Source: UBA7803 sp963822255
GTDB lineage: Bacteria; Pseudomonadota; Gammaproteobacteria; Pseudomonadales; Azotimanducaceae
Length of the DNA: 64,000 bases
Assembly (NCBI GenBank): GCA_963822255.1
Contig: CAWGGV010000001.1
Coordinates: forward strand, 124,001 to 188,000
Direction: 5' to 3'
Below, piece after piece: positions 28,247 through 38,176 of this stretch. A model generated the notes under the pieces. That model saw only the letters and a program-made list of their open reading frames with translations. It was not told where the DNA came from and ran no database searches. Position 1 is the first letter of the stretch. Each line of letters opens with the position of its first letter. A program made the translations under genes and the position numbers.

Positions 28247-31200
28247 TCATTCGCTTTCCAGCTCCATGTCGATGCCGAGGGAGCGGATCTCCTTGACCAG
28301 CACGTTGAACGACTCCGGCATGCCGGGCTCCATGCGGTAGTCGCCGTCCACGATGTTCTTGTACATCTTGGTCCGGCCGCTCACGTCGTCGGATTTGACG
28401 GTGAGCATCTCCTGCAGGGTGTACGCCGCGCCGTAAGCTTCCAGCGCCCACACCTCCATCTCGCCGAACCGCTGGCCGCCGAACTGAGCCTTGCCGCCCA
28501 GCGGCTGCTGGGTGACCAGGCTGTAGGAGCCGGTGGAGCGGGCATGCATCTTGTCGTCCACCAGGTGGTTGAGCTTCAGCATGTACATGTAACCGACGGT
28601 GACGGGACGGTCGAACTTGTCGCCCGTGCGTCCGTCGTAGAGGGTCGCCTGGCCGGTCACCGGCAGCTCCGCGAGCTCGAGAAGCCGCTTGATCTCGGCC
28701 TCGTTGGCGCCGTCGAAGACGGGCGTGGCGATCGGCATGCCGCTCTTCAGGTTGTGCGCCAGCTCGGTCAGCTCGCTGTCCGAGAGGGACTTCAGGTCCA
28801 CCTTGGACTCGCCCACCGAGTTGTACACCTCCTCGAGATAGCCCCGGACCTCGGCGATCATTCTCTGGGCAGCCAGCATGCCGTCGATCTTGCGGCCGAT
28901 GCCTTTGGCGGCCCAGCCGAGGTGGGTTTCCAGCACCTGCCCCACGTTCATCCGCGACGGCACGCCGAGCGGATTGAGGACCACGTCCACCGGTTCGCCG
29001 TCGTCGTCGAAGGGCATGTCCTCCACCGGCATGATTACCGAGATCACGCCTTTGTTGCCGTGACGGCCCGCCATCTTGTCGCCGGGTTGGATCCGCCGCT
29101 TGATGGCCAGGTACACCTTGACGATCTTCAGCACCCCCGGCGCCAGGTCGTCGCCGGTCTCGAGCTTGCCGCGCTTGTCCGCGTAGCGGGCATCGAGCAT
29201 CTCCTTGCGCTCTTTGAGCTGGGCCTCGGCCCGTTCGAGCAGGGTGTTCAGCTCGTCGTCGGCCATGCGGATCTTGAACCAATCGTCCTTACCGAGACCG
29301 TCCAGGTACCCGTCGTCGATCTCGAGGCCTTTGACCTGGCCAGGGGCGCTGGCCGCCTGCTTGCCCGACAGCGCCGAGCGCAGCCGCTCGTACGTGGCGG
29401 TCTCGACGATCCGGTACTGGTCGTCCAGATCCTTGCGGACCTGGGCCAGCTCGGCCTTCTCGATGTCCTTCGCGCGCTGGTCCTTCTCCACCCCGTCACG
29501 GGTGAAGACCCGCACGTCGATGACCGTGCCTTTGACGCTGGTCGGCACCCGGAGCGAGGTGTCCTTCACGTCGGAGGCCTTCTCGCCGAAGATGGCGCGC
29601 AGCAGCTTCTCTTCCGGAGTGAGCTGGGTTTCGCCCTTCGGCGTCACCTTGCCCACCAGAATGTCACCGGCCTTCACCTCGGCACCGATGTAAACGATGC
29701 CGGACTCGTCCAGCTTCGAAAGCGCTCCTTCACCGACGTTGGGGATGTCGCAGGTGATCTCTTCCGGCCCCAGCTTGGTGTCTCGCGCGATGCAGGTCAG
29801 CTCCTGAATGTGGATGCTGGTGAAGCGGTCTTCCTGCACCACACGCTCGGATACCAGTATGGAGTCCTCGTAGTTGTATCCGTTCCACGGCATGAACGCG
29901 ATGCGCATGTTCTGCCCCAGCGCCAGCTCGCCCATGTCGCAGGACGGGCCGTCGGCCAGCACGTCGCCGCGGGCGATGACGTCACCCGGCTTGACCAGCG
30001 GACGCTGGTTGATGCACGTGTTCTGGTTCGACCGCGTGAACTTGGTGAGGTTGTAGATATCCACCCCGGCTTCGCCCGCCTGGATCTCGTCGTCGTTCAC
30101 CCGCACCACGATGCGGCTCGCATCCACGGAGTCCACCGAGCCGCCCCGGCCGGCGATCACGCATACCCCCGAGTCGCGGGCCACGTGGCGCTCCATGCCG
30201 GTACCCACCAGGGGCTTCTCGGCGCGCAGGGTCGGCACCGCCTGACGCTGCATGTTCGAGCCCATGAGCGCCCGGTTGGCGTCGTCGTGCTCGAGGAACG
30301 GGATCAGCGAAGCGGCCACCGAAACCACCTGCTTGGGCGAAACGTCCATATAGTCGACTTTGTCGGGCGTGGTCTTCTGAAACTCGTTCAAATGGCGCAC
30401 GTCCACCAACTCGCCCACGAACTCACCCTTGTCGGAAAGCGGTGCGCTCGCCTGGGCGATCACGTAGGCGGCTTCGTCGATGGCCGACAGATACTCCACG
30501 TCATTGGTGACCTGGCCGTTCACCACCTTGCGGTACGGCGTCTCGAGGAAGCCGTACTCGTTGGTCCGCGCATAGGTCGCCAGGCTGTTGATGAGACCGA
30601 TGTTCGGCCCCTCCGGGGTCTCGATGGGGCACACCCGGCCGTAGTGGGTCGGATGCACGTCCCGTACCTCGAAACCGGCCCGCTCGCGGGTCAGGCCGCC
30701 CGGGCCGAGCGCGGAGACCCGGCGCTTGTGGGTCACCTCGGAGAGCGGGTTGTTCTGGTCCATGAACTGGGAGAGCTGGCTCGAGCCGAAGTACTCCTTG
30801 ATGGCCGCCGCCACGGGCTTGGCGTTGATCATGTCCTGGGGCATGAGGCCCTCGGACTCCGCCAGCGACAGCCGCTCCTTGACCGCCCGCTCGACCCGGA
30901 TGAGGCCCACCCGGAACTGGTTCTCGGCCATCTCGCCCACCGAGCGCACCCGCCGGTTGCCCAGGTGGTCGATGTCGTCCACCGAGCCTTTGCCGTTCCT
31001 GATCTCCACCAGGGTACGCAACACGTCGATGATGTCCTCGTTGGCGAGGGTGCCTTCACCGGTGATGTCCTCACGGCCGAGGCGGCGGTTGAATTTCATG
31101 CGGCCCACGGCCGAGAGGTCGTAACGCTCGCTGGAGAAAAACAGGTTGTTGAACAGGTTCTCCGCCGCTTCCTTGGTGGGCGGCTCGCCGGGCCGCATCA

Positions 31201-32320
31201 TCCGATAGATCTCCACCAGCGCCTCCAGGCGGTTGCTGGTGGGGTCGATGCGCAGGGTGTCGGCGATGTACGGCCCGCAGTCCAGGTCGTTGGTGTAGAT
31301 TGTCGCGATCTCGCTGACACCCGCTTCCAGCAGCTTATCGATGACCTCGTTGCTGATCAGCGTGTTGCAGGGAACGATGATCTCCCCCGACGACTCGTCC
31401 ACCACGTCCCGGGCGATGACCCGGTCGATCAGATAGTCGCGCGGCACGTCGAGCCGCTTGATGCCGCTTTCCTCCAGCAGGCGCACGTGCCGGGCGGTGA
31501 TCCGCCGTCCCACCTCGACGATGACCTTGCCCTTCTTGTCGACGATGTCGAACGTCGCCACGTCGCCACGCATCCGCTCGGGAATGAGATCCACCGAGAA
31601 CCCGTCTTTCTTCACGTGGAAGACGTTGGTCTCGAAGAACATGTCGAGAATCTCTTCGGAGCTGTAGCCCAGTGCCCGCAGCACGATGGTCGCGGGGAGC
31701 TTGCGGCGCCGGTCGATCCGCACAAACACGGTATCTTTCGGATCGAACTCGAAATCGAGCCACGAGCCGCGGTAGGGAATCACCCGCGCGGAGTACAGGA
31801 GCTTGCCCGAGGAGTGCGTCTTACCCCGGTCGTGGTCGAAGAACACGCCCGGCGACCGGTGGAGCTGTGACACCACCACCCGCTCGGTGCCGTTGATGAC
31901 GAAGGTGCCGTTTGTCGTCATGAGCGGAATCTCGCCCATGTAGACTTCCTGCTCCTTGACGTCCTTAACCGCCTTGTTGGACGAGTCCTTGTCGTAGATG
32001 ATCAGGCGCACTTTGACCCGCAGCGGGGCGGCATAGGTGCTGCCTCGAAGCACACACTCCTTGACGTCGAAGGCCGGCTCACCGAGCCGATAGTCCACGT
32101 ACTCGAGCGCCGCACTGCCGGAATAGCTGACGATGGGGAATACCGAACGGAACGCCGCGTGCAGACCGGTTTCCTGCCGAGCGTTGGCCTTCTTGTCAAC
32201 CTGCAGAAACTGGTTGTACGAGTCGATCTGTATGGAGAGAAGATACGGCATCTCCATGAACTCCGGGAGCTTGCCGAAGTCCTTGCGAATGCGCTTCTTC
32301 TCGGTAAAGCTGTACGCCAT
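28247..32320 (-). CDS. rpoB: RNA polymerase subunit beta
   Basis: Predicted 1357 aa (E. coli 1342). It starts MAYSFTEKKRIRKDFGKLPE. The rifampicin pocket is wild type: GSSQLSQFMDQNNPLSEVTH then KRRVSALGPGG. The catalytic lysine region (GDKMAGRHGNKGVIS) and the C-terminal clamp anchor (NVLVKEIRSLGIDMELESE) are complete. The gap to rpoC (98 bases) contains a degenerate REP half (GAGGTCGCTCCCACC, about 28225-28239). Confidence 0.99.
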   Translation of the reverse strand: MAYSFTEKKRIRKDFGKLPEFMEMPYLLSIQIDSYNQFLQVDKKANARQETGLHAAFRSVFPIVSYSGSAALEYVDYRLGEPAFDVKECVLRGSTYAAPLRVKVRLIIYDKDSSNKAVKDVKEQEVYMGEIPLMTTNGTFVINGTERVVVSQLHRSPGVFFDHDRGKTHSSGKLLYSARVIPYRGSWLDFEFDPKDTVFVRIDRRRKLPATIVLRALGYSSEEILDMFFETNVFHVKKDGFSVDLIPERMRGDVATFDIVDKKGKVIVEVGRRITARHVRLLEESGIKRLDVPRDYLIDRVIARDVVDESSGEIIVPCNTLISNEVIDKLLEAGVSEIATIYTNDLDCGPYIADTLRIDPTSNRLEALVEIYRMMRPGEPPTKEAAENLFNNLFFSSERYDLSAVGRMKFNRRLGREDITGEGTLANEDIIDVLRTLVEIRNGKGSVDDIDHLGNRRVRSVGEMAENQFRVGLIRVERAVKERLSLAESEGLMPQDMINAKPVAAAIKEYFGSSQLSQFMDQNNPLSEVTHKRRVSALGPGGLTRERAGFEVRDVHPTHYGRVCPIETPEGPNIGLINSLATYARTNEYGFLETPYRKVVNGQVTNDVEYLSAIDEAAYVIAQASAPLSDKGEFVGELVDVRHLNEFQKTTPDKVDYMDVSPKQVVSVAASLIPFLEHDDANRALMGSNMQRQAVPTLRAEKPLVGTGMERHVARDSGVCVIAGRGGSVDSVDASRIVVRVNDDEIQAGEAGVDIYNLTKFTRSNQNTCINQRPLVKPGDVIARGDVLADGPSCDMGELALGQNMRIAFMPWNGYNYEDSILVSERVVQEDRFTSIHIQELTCIARDTKLGPEEITCDIPNVGEGALSKLDESGIVYIGAEVKAGDILVGKVTPKGETQLTPEEKLLRAIFGEKASDVKDTSLRVPTSVKGTVIDVRVFTRDGVEKDQRAKDIEKAELAQVRKDLDDQYRIVETATYERLRSALSGKQAASAPGQVKGLEIDDGYLDGLGKDDWFKIRMADDELNTLLERAEAQLKERKEMLDARYADKRGKLETGDDLAPGVLKIVKVYLAIKRRIQPGDKMAGRHGNKGVISVIMPVEDMPFDDDGEPVDVVLNPLGVPSRMNVGQVLETHLGWAAKGIGRKIDGMLAAQRMIAEVRGYLEEVYNSVGESKVDLKSLSDSELTELAHNLKSGMPIATPVFDGANEAEIKRLLELAELPVTGQATLYDGRTGDKFDRPVTVGYMYMLKLNHLVDDKMHARSTGSYSLVTQQPLGGKAQFGGQRFGEMEVWALEAYGAAYTLQEMLTVKSDDVSGRTKMYKNIVDGDYRMEPGMPESFNVLVKEIRSLGIDMELESE

Positions 32321-32441
32321 TAGTGTCTCCCGCGGCTGCTAGCCTGGCCTTGATTACCTGATGTGACTGACTGCGGTCGTGCCGGAGCCGCCGAGCTGCC
32401 CCGCAGGGGCAGCGATCGCGCGACCGCAGCACGGAAAGGCC

Positions 32442-32460
32442 GGGCACCTCTCGGGTGCCC
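32442..32460 (-). terminator. attenuator-like hairpin between rplL and rpoB
   Basis: GGGCACC/GGTGCCC perfect stem around a 5-base loop on the minus strand, followed by GGCCTTTCC rather than a long T run. It would be at best a partial terminator. An attenuator at exactly this junction lowers rpoBC expression relative to rplJL in E. coli. The rest of the 192-base gap holds a REP-like unit. Confidence 0.5.
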
Positions 32461-32492
32461 AGCCAATCGGTGGTTGCAGAAACGTCTCCAAA

Positions 32493-32516
32493 TTGCGATC
32501 TGGAGAACGCTCCTAC
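32493..32516. repeat. REP-like unit overlapping the rplL stop codon
   Basis: On the minus strand, GGTAGGAGCGTTCTCCAGAT then CGCAA, a second REP subtype (GTAGGAGCG...ATCGCGA) with stem GCGTTCTCC/GGAGA-like pairing. Its first bases form the TAG stop of rplL, so the element begins within the coding sequence. Confidence 0.6.
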
Positions 32517-32893
32517 CGGAGCTCGACGGTTGCGCCGGCTTCTTCGAGTTGCTTCTTGATATCTTCAGCTTCGTCCTTCGTTGCGCCTTCTTTGACCGAA
32601 GACGGGGCTTCGTCCACCAGCGCCTTGGCCTCCTTGAGGCCGAGGCCCGTGATGGCACGCACCACCTTGATGACGTTGACCTTTTTCTCGCCCGCGGCCT
32701 GGAGAACGATCTCGAACTCGTCCTTCTCCTCCGCGGCCGCAGTCTCGCCGCCACCCGCAGCAGCGGGGGCAGCCGCCACCGCTGCTGCGGCGGAAACGCC
32801 GAACTTGTCTTCCATGGCGGAGACCAGCTCCACCACTTCCATCACGCTCATCTCGGCGATGGCGTTCAGAATGTCGTCTTTCGAAAGTGCCAT
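32513..32893 (-). CDS. rplL: 50S ribosomal protein L7/L12
   Basis: Predicted 126 aa (E. coli 121). The N-terminal dimerisation domain is MALSKDDILNAIAEMSVMEV, an Ala-rich hinge follows (about residues 35-55), and the C-terminal factor-binding domain contains KVNVIKVVRAITGLGLKEAK and ends GATVELR. L7/L12 forms the stalk that recruits IF2, EF-Tu and EF-G. The last codon and TAG are part of a REP-like unit. Confidence 0.98.
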   Translation of the reverse strand: MALSKDDILNAIAEMSVMEVVELVSAMEDKFGVSAAAAVAAAPAAAGGGETAAAEEKDEFEIVLQAAGEKKVNVIKVVRAITGLGLKEAKALVDEAPSSVKEGATKDEAEDIKKQLEEAGATVELR

Positions 32894-32943
32894 GTCTCAA
32901 TGTCTCCTGAATGTCGTTTCTGCTCGTATGCCTGATCGACCCG

Positions 32944-33474
32944 CTAGGCCGCCTGCTGCTTCTGATCCCGTACTGCGGCCACCGCGCGCACCACTCGGCC
33001 GGGCACGTCGTTGAACGTGCGGGCCAGCTTGGTGACGGGCGCCAGCATGACGGCCATCAGGATCGACAACGCCTGATCCCGGGTCGGCAGCGAGGCGAGG
33101 CGGTCGATGTCCTCCGCGCCGTACAGCAGGCCGCCCAGGGAAAGCGCGCGGACCTTCAAGGCCTCGTGCTCTCTGGCGTAGTCTTTCAGCAGCCGCGCGG
33201 CGGCGCCGGGGTCCTCTGTGGAGAACGCCAGCATCGTCGGCCCTTCGAACGCGTCGTTGAGGCACTCGTAGTCAGTACCTGCGACGGCGCGACGGGCCAG
33301 CGTGTTGCGAATGACCTTGAGATAGACGCCCGTGTCGCGCGCTTTCGCCCGCAGTTCGGTCATCTGGCTCACGGTCAGGCCGCGGTAGTCGCTGACCACC
33401 GCGGACAACGCGCCGGTAGCGGCCTGGTTGACTTCGGCAACGATGGCTTGTTTCTCTTCAAGTCTCAGTGCCAT
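32944..33474 (-). CDS. rplJ: 50S ribosomal protein L10
   Basis: Predicted 176 aa. The ATG at 33474 has AGGAG 5 bases upstream (GAGGAGAAAAC) and gives MALRLEEKQAIVAEVNQAAT; the frame is open upstream through the leader but is not protein there. SAVVSDYRGLTVSQMTELRA is the rRNA-binding part, and the C-terminal helix holds L7/L12 dimers. The L10-L12 complex represses this operon through the leader. Confidence 0.97.
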   Translation of the reverse strand: MALRLEEKQAIVAEVNQAATGALSAVVSDYRGLTVSQMTELRAKARDTGVYLKVIRNTLARRAVAGTDYECLNDAFEGPTMLAFSTEDPGAAARLLKDYAREHEALKVRALSLGGLLYGAEDIDRLASLPTRDQALSILMAVMLAPVTKLARTFNDVPGRVVRAVAAVRDQKQQAA

Positions 33475-33594
33475 GTTTTCTCCTCGGATATCGCCGATAT
33501 CCATTGCCCGATCACGACCGTGAACGGGCGTTGCGGAACGTACGGCGATCCTCCGGGAACGAAACGACATTCGTCGCACACGTTTCCGAGGCTC

Positions 33595-33706
33595 CGCCGT
33601 CTGCGTAGGCCATTAAGGCAGTCGCTTCCGGGCCGACAGCCGGTCGAAGTTGCGAAGCAACTTCCCCAGCTGCCGCGAAGCGACAGCCCCCTACGGTTTT
33701 TGACGG
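33595..33706 (-). ncRNA. ribosomal protein L10 leader (autoregulatory RNA)
   Basis: The 271-base rplA-rplJ gap contains the typical L10-leader pattern on the minus strand: CCGTAGG (33696-33690) pairs with GCCTACG (33610-33604), enclosing nested stems. The sequence TGCCTTAATGGCCTACG is the recognisable 3' side, and GGAAGTTGCTTCGCAACTTC (about 33664-33645) is an internal hairpin. In E. coli L10 bound to L12 recognises this RNA and blocks rplJ translation. Ends are approximate. Confidence 0.75.
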
Positions 33707-33745
33707 CTGCCCGGCCGGAGCCGGGCGCACCTTCAAAATCTGTTC

Positions 33746-34441
33746 TCAAGCTTCCAGCGAGGCCTGATCCACCGTCAGGCCCGGGCCCATGGTGGTCGAC
33801 AGGGTGACCTTCTTCAGGTACTGGCCCTTGGCCGACGCAGGCTTGGCCCTCTTCAGATCGTTGATGAGGGCTGCGATGTTCTCCTTGATCCTGACGGCAT
33901 CAAATCCGACCTGCCCGACGCTGCCGTGGACGATTCCGCCCCGGTCAGCGCGATACTGTATCTGGCCCGACTTGGCGTTCTTCACGGCGGTTTCCACGTC
34001 CGGGGTGACGGTGCCGGTCTTCGGATTGGGCATGAGGCCCCGCGGACCGAGCACCTTGCCGAGCTGCCCGACGACGCGCATGGCGTCGGGGGTGGCGATG
34101 ACCACGTCGAAGTCCAGATTGCCGCCCTTGATGCGATCAGCCAGGTCCTCGAAGCCGACGATGTCGGCGCCGGCGGCGCTGGCCCTGTCCGCCGCGTCGC
34201 CCTGGGCGAATACGGCCACCCGCACCGTCTTGCCGGAGCCGTGGGGGAGGATGGTCGCGCCACGCACGGCCTGGTCCGATTTACGAGGATCCACGCCCAG
34301 GTTCACGGACACGTCGAAGCTTTCCTTGAACTTGCCGGCGGCAAACTCGCTGAGAAGCTGCACCGCCTCTTCCACCGAATAAGACTTGCCCGGATCCACC
34401 TTCTCGAGCATGGCGCGGCGGCGTCGAGTCAGCTTTGCCAT
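33746..34441 (-). CDS. rplA: 50S ribosomal protein L1
   Basis: Predicted 231 aa (E. coli 234). It starts MAKLTRRRRAMLEKVDPGKS. Diagnostic segments are GVDPRKSDQAVRGATILPHG and GPRGLMPNPKTGTVTPDV. L1 forms the mobile stalk at the E site and represses its own operon at the rplK start in E. coli. The ATG lies one base beyond the rplK stop, with its ribosome-binding site (GGAGGG) inside rplK. Confidence 0.98.
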   Translation of the reverse strand: MAKLTRRRRAMLEKVDPGKSYSVEEAVQLLSEFAAGKFKESFDVSVNLGVDPRKSDQAVRGATILPHGSGKTVRVAVFAQGDAADRASAAGADIVGFEDLADRIKGGNLDFDVVIATPDAMRVVGQLGKVLGPRGLMPNPKTGTVTPDVETAVKNAKSGQIQYRADRGGIVHGSVGQVGFDAVRIKENIAALINDLKRAKPASAKGQYLKKVTLSTTMGPGLTVDQASLEA

Positions 34442-34442
34442 T

Positions 34443-34874
34443 TTACACGCCCTCCACTTCGATACCGGCGCTGCGTGCCGTTCCGGCGATGGTGCGCACC
34501 GCCGCATCCATGTCCGCCGCCGTGAGGTCCGGCTGCTTGACCCTGGCGATCTCCTCGAGCTGCTCGCGGCTGAGCTTCGCCACCTTGTTCGAGTGCGGCG
34601 TGCTGCTGCCCTTGCCGATCTTCGCCGCTTTCTTCAGCAGCACCGACGCCGGCGGCGTCTTGGTGATGAACGTGAAGCTGCGGTCTGAATAAACCGTGAT
34701 CACCACCGGAATCGGCAGGCCCTGCTCCAGATTCTGGGTCTGGGCATTGAACGTCTTGCAGAAGTCCATGATGTTGACCCCGTGCTGGCCCAGCGCGGGG
34801 CCTACCGGGGGGCTGGGATTGGCCTGACCCGCTGCCACCTGCAGCTTGATGTAGGCCTCGACTTTCTTCGCCAT
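34443..34874 (-). CDS. rplK: 50S ribosomal protein L11
   Basis: Predicted 143 aa (E. coli 142). It starts MAKKVEAYIKLQVAAGQANP with the invariant SPPVGPALGQHGVNIMDFCK loop (thiostrepton region), and its RNA-binding domain ends GIEVEGV. L11 is needed for RelA activation at the stalk base. AAGGAGAG precedes the ATG. The 111-base gap before it shows no clear promoter. Confidence 0.98.
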   Translation of the reverse strand: MAKKVEAYIKLQVAAGQANPSPPVGPALGQHGVNIMDFCKTFNAQTQNLEQGLPIPVVITVYSDRSFTFITKTPPASVLLKKAAKIGKGSSTPHSNKVAKLSREQLEEIARVKQPDLTAADMDAAVRTIAGTARSAGIEVEGV

Positions 34875-34985
34875 TCACTCTCTCCTTCGGGTTCGACCGT
34901 GGGCCGACGGTGCGGCGCCACTCCCCGATTGTTTAAATTGCGTCGCGATCTGGAACTGGACGGGTAGCCGTCACGCCTGCCGAGA

Positions 34986-35519
34986 TCAACCCTTTTCCAC
35001 CTGGCCGAAGTCCAGCTCCACCGGAGTGGAGCGGCCGAAGATGGTCACCGCGACCTGCAGGCGGTTCTTGTCGTAGTTCACCTCTTCGACGACGCCGTTG
35101 AAGTCGTTGAACGGGCCGTCGATGACGCGAACGATCTCACCGGGCTCGAATATGGTTTTGGGTGTGGCCTTCTCGCTGCCTGCCGCCACCCGGTCCAGAA
35201 TGGCGTTCGCCTCGGCCTCCGACAATGGAGCCGGCTGGTCCGCCTTACCGCCGATGAATCCCATGACCCTGGGAGTCTCTTTGACCAGGTGCCAGGTGTC
35301 ATCGTTCAATTCCATGTGGACGAGCACGTAACCGGGGAAAAACTTGCGCTCGCTGCGCCGCTTCTGGCCCCCGCGCATCTCCACCACTTCCTCGGTCGGA
35401 ACCAGAATCTCGCCGAAATAGTCGTCGAGCTTCGAAAGCAGCACACGCTCCTTCAGCGCCCGGGCCACGTTCTTCTCGAACCCGGAGTAGGCGTGCACTA
35501 CGTACCATTTCTTCGCCAT
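34986..35519 (-). CDS. nusG: transcription termination/antitermination factor NusG
   Basis: Predicted 177 aa (E. coli 181). The NGN domain starts KKWYVVHAYSGFEKNVARAL and includes FFPGYVLVHMELNDDTWHLV. The KOW domain reads FEPGEIVRVIDGPFNDFNGV to GRSTPVELDFGQVEKG. NusG binds the polymerase clamp, Rho and S10, coupling transcription and translation. It starts 36 bases after secE stops, as in nearly all bacteria. Confidence 0.98.
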   Translation of the reverse strand: MAKKWYVVHAYSGFEKNVARALKERVLLSKLDDYFGEILVPTEEVVEMRGGQKRRSERKFFPGYVLVHMELNDDTWHLVKETPRVMGFIGGKADQPAPLSEAEANAILDRVAAGSEKATPKTIFEPGEIVRVIDGPFNDFNGVVEEVNYDKNRLQVAVTIFGRSTPVELDFGQVEKG

Positions 35520-35555
35520 CGCTATCCCTTCGAGCCGATTTCGGGTGTGGCCGGA

Positions 35556-35933
35556 TTAACCGATCACCTTCGCGACCAACCATGAGAGGCCGGTGTCCAG
35601 CAGCCACAGCACCACCGAGAAACAGAGCACCAGCGCGAGCACGATGAGGGTCGTCTGCACCACCTCTTCGCGCTTGGGCCAGACCACCCGGCGGATCTCG
35701 CTCCGGGCTTCCTTCATCAGTGTCCACGCGCCCCGACCACGTTCGGTCTGGCTGGCAATGACCACCGCGAGCACCGCCAGGACGATGAGGCCGACGACCC
35801 GGAACAGCAGCGGCTGGGTGGTCTGAAAATACCAGTTGCCGTACACCCCACCGCCCACCAGGACGATCACGACCAGCCACTTCAGCCAATCGAGCGATGT
35901 ATGCACTGCAGCCTCTGTCGAACCTGTGCTCAC
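35556..35933 (-). CDS. secE: preprotein translocase subunit SecE
   Basis: Predicted 125 aa (E. coli 127). I chose the GTG at 35933 with AGGA 7 bases upstream; the longer open frame runs into the tRNA-Trp gene. Three membrane segments are visible (about residues 14-35, 42-62 and 92-122), the gammaproteobacterial arrangement. The conserved cytoplasmic helix EARSEIRRVVWPKREEVVQT clamps SecY. Confidence 0.96.
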   Translation of the reverse strand: MSTGSTEAAVHTSLDWLKWLVVIVLVGGGVYGNWYFQTTQPLLFRVVGLIVLAVLAVVIASQTERGRGAWTLMKEARSEIRRVVWPKREEVVQTTLIVLALVLCFSVVLWLLDTGLSWLVAKVIG

Positions 35934-35951
35934 GTCGTGTTCCTGCTCAAG

Positions 35952-36027
35952 TGGCAGGCCAGGAGGGAATCGAACCCCCAACCTGCGGTTTTGGAGACCG
36001 CTGCTCTACCAATTGAGCTACTGGCCT
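35952..36027 (-). tRNA. tRNA-Trp (anticodon CCA)
   Basis: A full cloverleaf folds on the minus strand: acceptor AGGCCAG/CTGGCCT, D-arm AGCTCAATTGGTAGAGC, anticodon loop CTCCAAA between GCGGT and ACCGC, T-arm GGGGGTTCGATTCCCTC, and an encoded CCA end. 76 bases. It lies between tufB and secE, the usual place in many gammaproteobacteria. Confidence 0.97.
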
Positions 36028-36039
36028 AATCTCTTTCCT

Positions 36040-36202
36040 GTGGGAGCGACTCTCTTTCCTGTGGGAGCGACGCTTTCCTTGTGGGAGCGACGCTTTCCTT
36101 GTGGGAGCGACTCTCTTTCCTGTGGGAGCGACCTCCTGGTCGCGATCTAGGAATCGCGGCCGCAGGCCGCTCCCACAGCCGCTCCCACAGCCGCTCCCAC
36201 AG
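36040..36202. repeat. REP-like tandem array downstream of tufB
   Basis: Five plus-oriented GTGGGAGCGA cores (36040, 36061, 36081, 36101, 36122) with 20-21-base spacing, followed by the inverted copies and two extra CCGCTCCCACAG. From 36061 rightwards it matches the array beside tufA base for base; to the left the linkers differ (TCTCTTTCCT here, CGCTTTCCTT there). The array begins 13 bases beyond tRNA-Trp. Confidence 0.85.
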
Positions 36203-36214
36203 ATGGGACCTGGG

Positions 36215-37408
<1,194 letters not shown>

Positions 37409-37535
37409 GGTTGCTTCCCTTACTCGCTCTTGACGTTGTTAACGGCCGCAGCGCGACCGCACTGTTGCGGCCGCTTCGCGCTTCCCTTCGGCAACCTGGG
37501 CTGTCTCCAGCCACTCCGGCCGCCGGGCTGAAATG

Positions 37536-37611
<76 letters not shown>

Positions 37612-37729
37612 GTCATGAAGCCTCCGGCTTTCTCCTTTAACTTTTCCGCGCTGCCGCTGCGCGGCAGCACCTAACTTTTCCCGCGCCGCTGCGCGGCAGC
37701 ACCGAAATCCGCAAAGCGAAACTTCTAAG

Positions 37730-37766
37730 GCCTTTGCTTTCCGCGCACCGCGCGGAAAGCAAAGGC
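37730..37766. repeat. perfect 17-bp hairpin in the tRNA cluster
   Basis: GCCTTTGCTTTCCGCGC and GCGCGGAAAGCAAAGGC form a perfect 17-base-pair stem with a 3-base loop, between tRNA-Gly and tRNA-Thr(GGT). There is no T run on either side. Two smaller hairpins with the shared sequence CGCTGCGCGGCAGCACC lie nearby at about 37651-37702. An RNase III processing site is a reasonable guess. Confidence 0.6.
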
Positions 37767-37769
37767 ACT

Positions 37770-37843
<74 letters not shown>

Positions 37844-37870
37844 CGCGCCAAACTCGCCTTCCGCATCTCT

Positions 37871-37918
37871 TTGTTTCGTCTCTCGACCCTCGGCTTGTTT
37901 CGTCTCTCGACCCTCGGG
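37871..37918. repeat. 24-base tandem duplication between tRNA-Tyr and tRNA-Gly
   Basis: Two adjacent copies of a 24-base unit beginning TTGTTTCGTCTCTCGACCCT; they differ only at the last base. The duplication accounts for most of the 87-base spacer and probably arose by slippage. Confidence 0.7.
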
Positions 37919-37930
37919 GCCGTCCCGATC

Positions 37931-38015
37931 TGGTGGTGGGGGAAGGATTCGAACCTTCGAAGGCTAAGCCGTCAGATTTACAGTCTGATCCCTTTGACCG
38001 CTCGGGAACCCCACC
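37931..38015 (-). tRNA. tRNA-Tyr (anticodon GTA)
   Basis: 85-base class II tRNA on the minus strand with acceptor GGTGGGG/CCCCACC, anticodon loop TGTAAAT between CAGAC-type stem strands, a long variable arm, T-arm AAGGTTCGAATCCTT, and encoded CCA. Corresponds to E. coli tyrU. Confidence 0.97.
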
Positions 38016-38176
38016 CGTTGACTCCAGCGCCCACGTCCACCAGGTGACCCCTGCTTTTGTGAAAACGCAAAACGCACCAGCCGTCTGCCACCTTGACGGT
38101 TCAGACGCGGTGTCCCGAAATTCTTCTTTCAAAGCAACGACCTGGCGCCATTCGCCTGGCGTTTACTTCCGCATCC

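Noticed and set aside
35934..35981. Upstream extension of the secE frame
   Set aside because: Those bases are the tRNA-Trp gene; the GTG at 35933 gives the normal SecE length.
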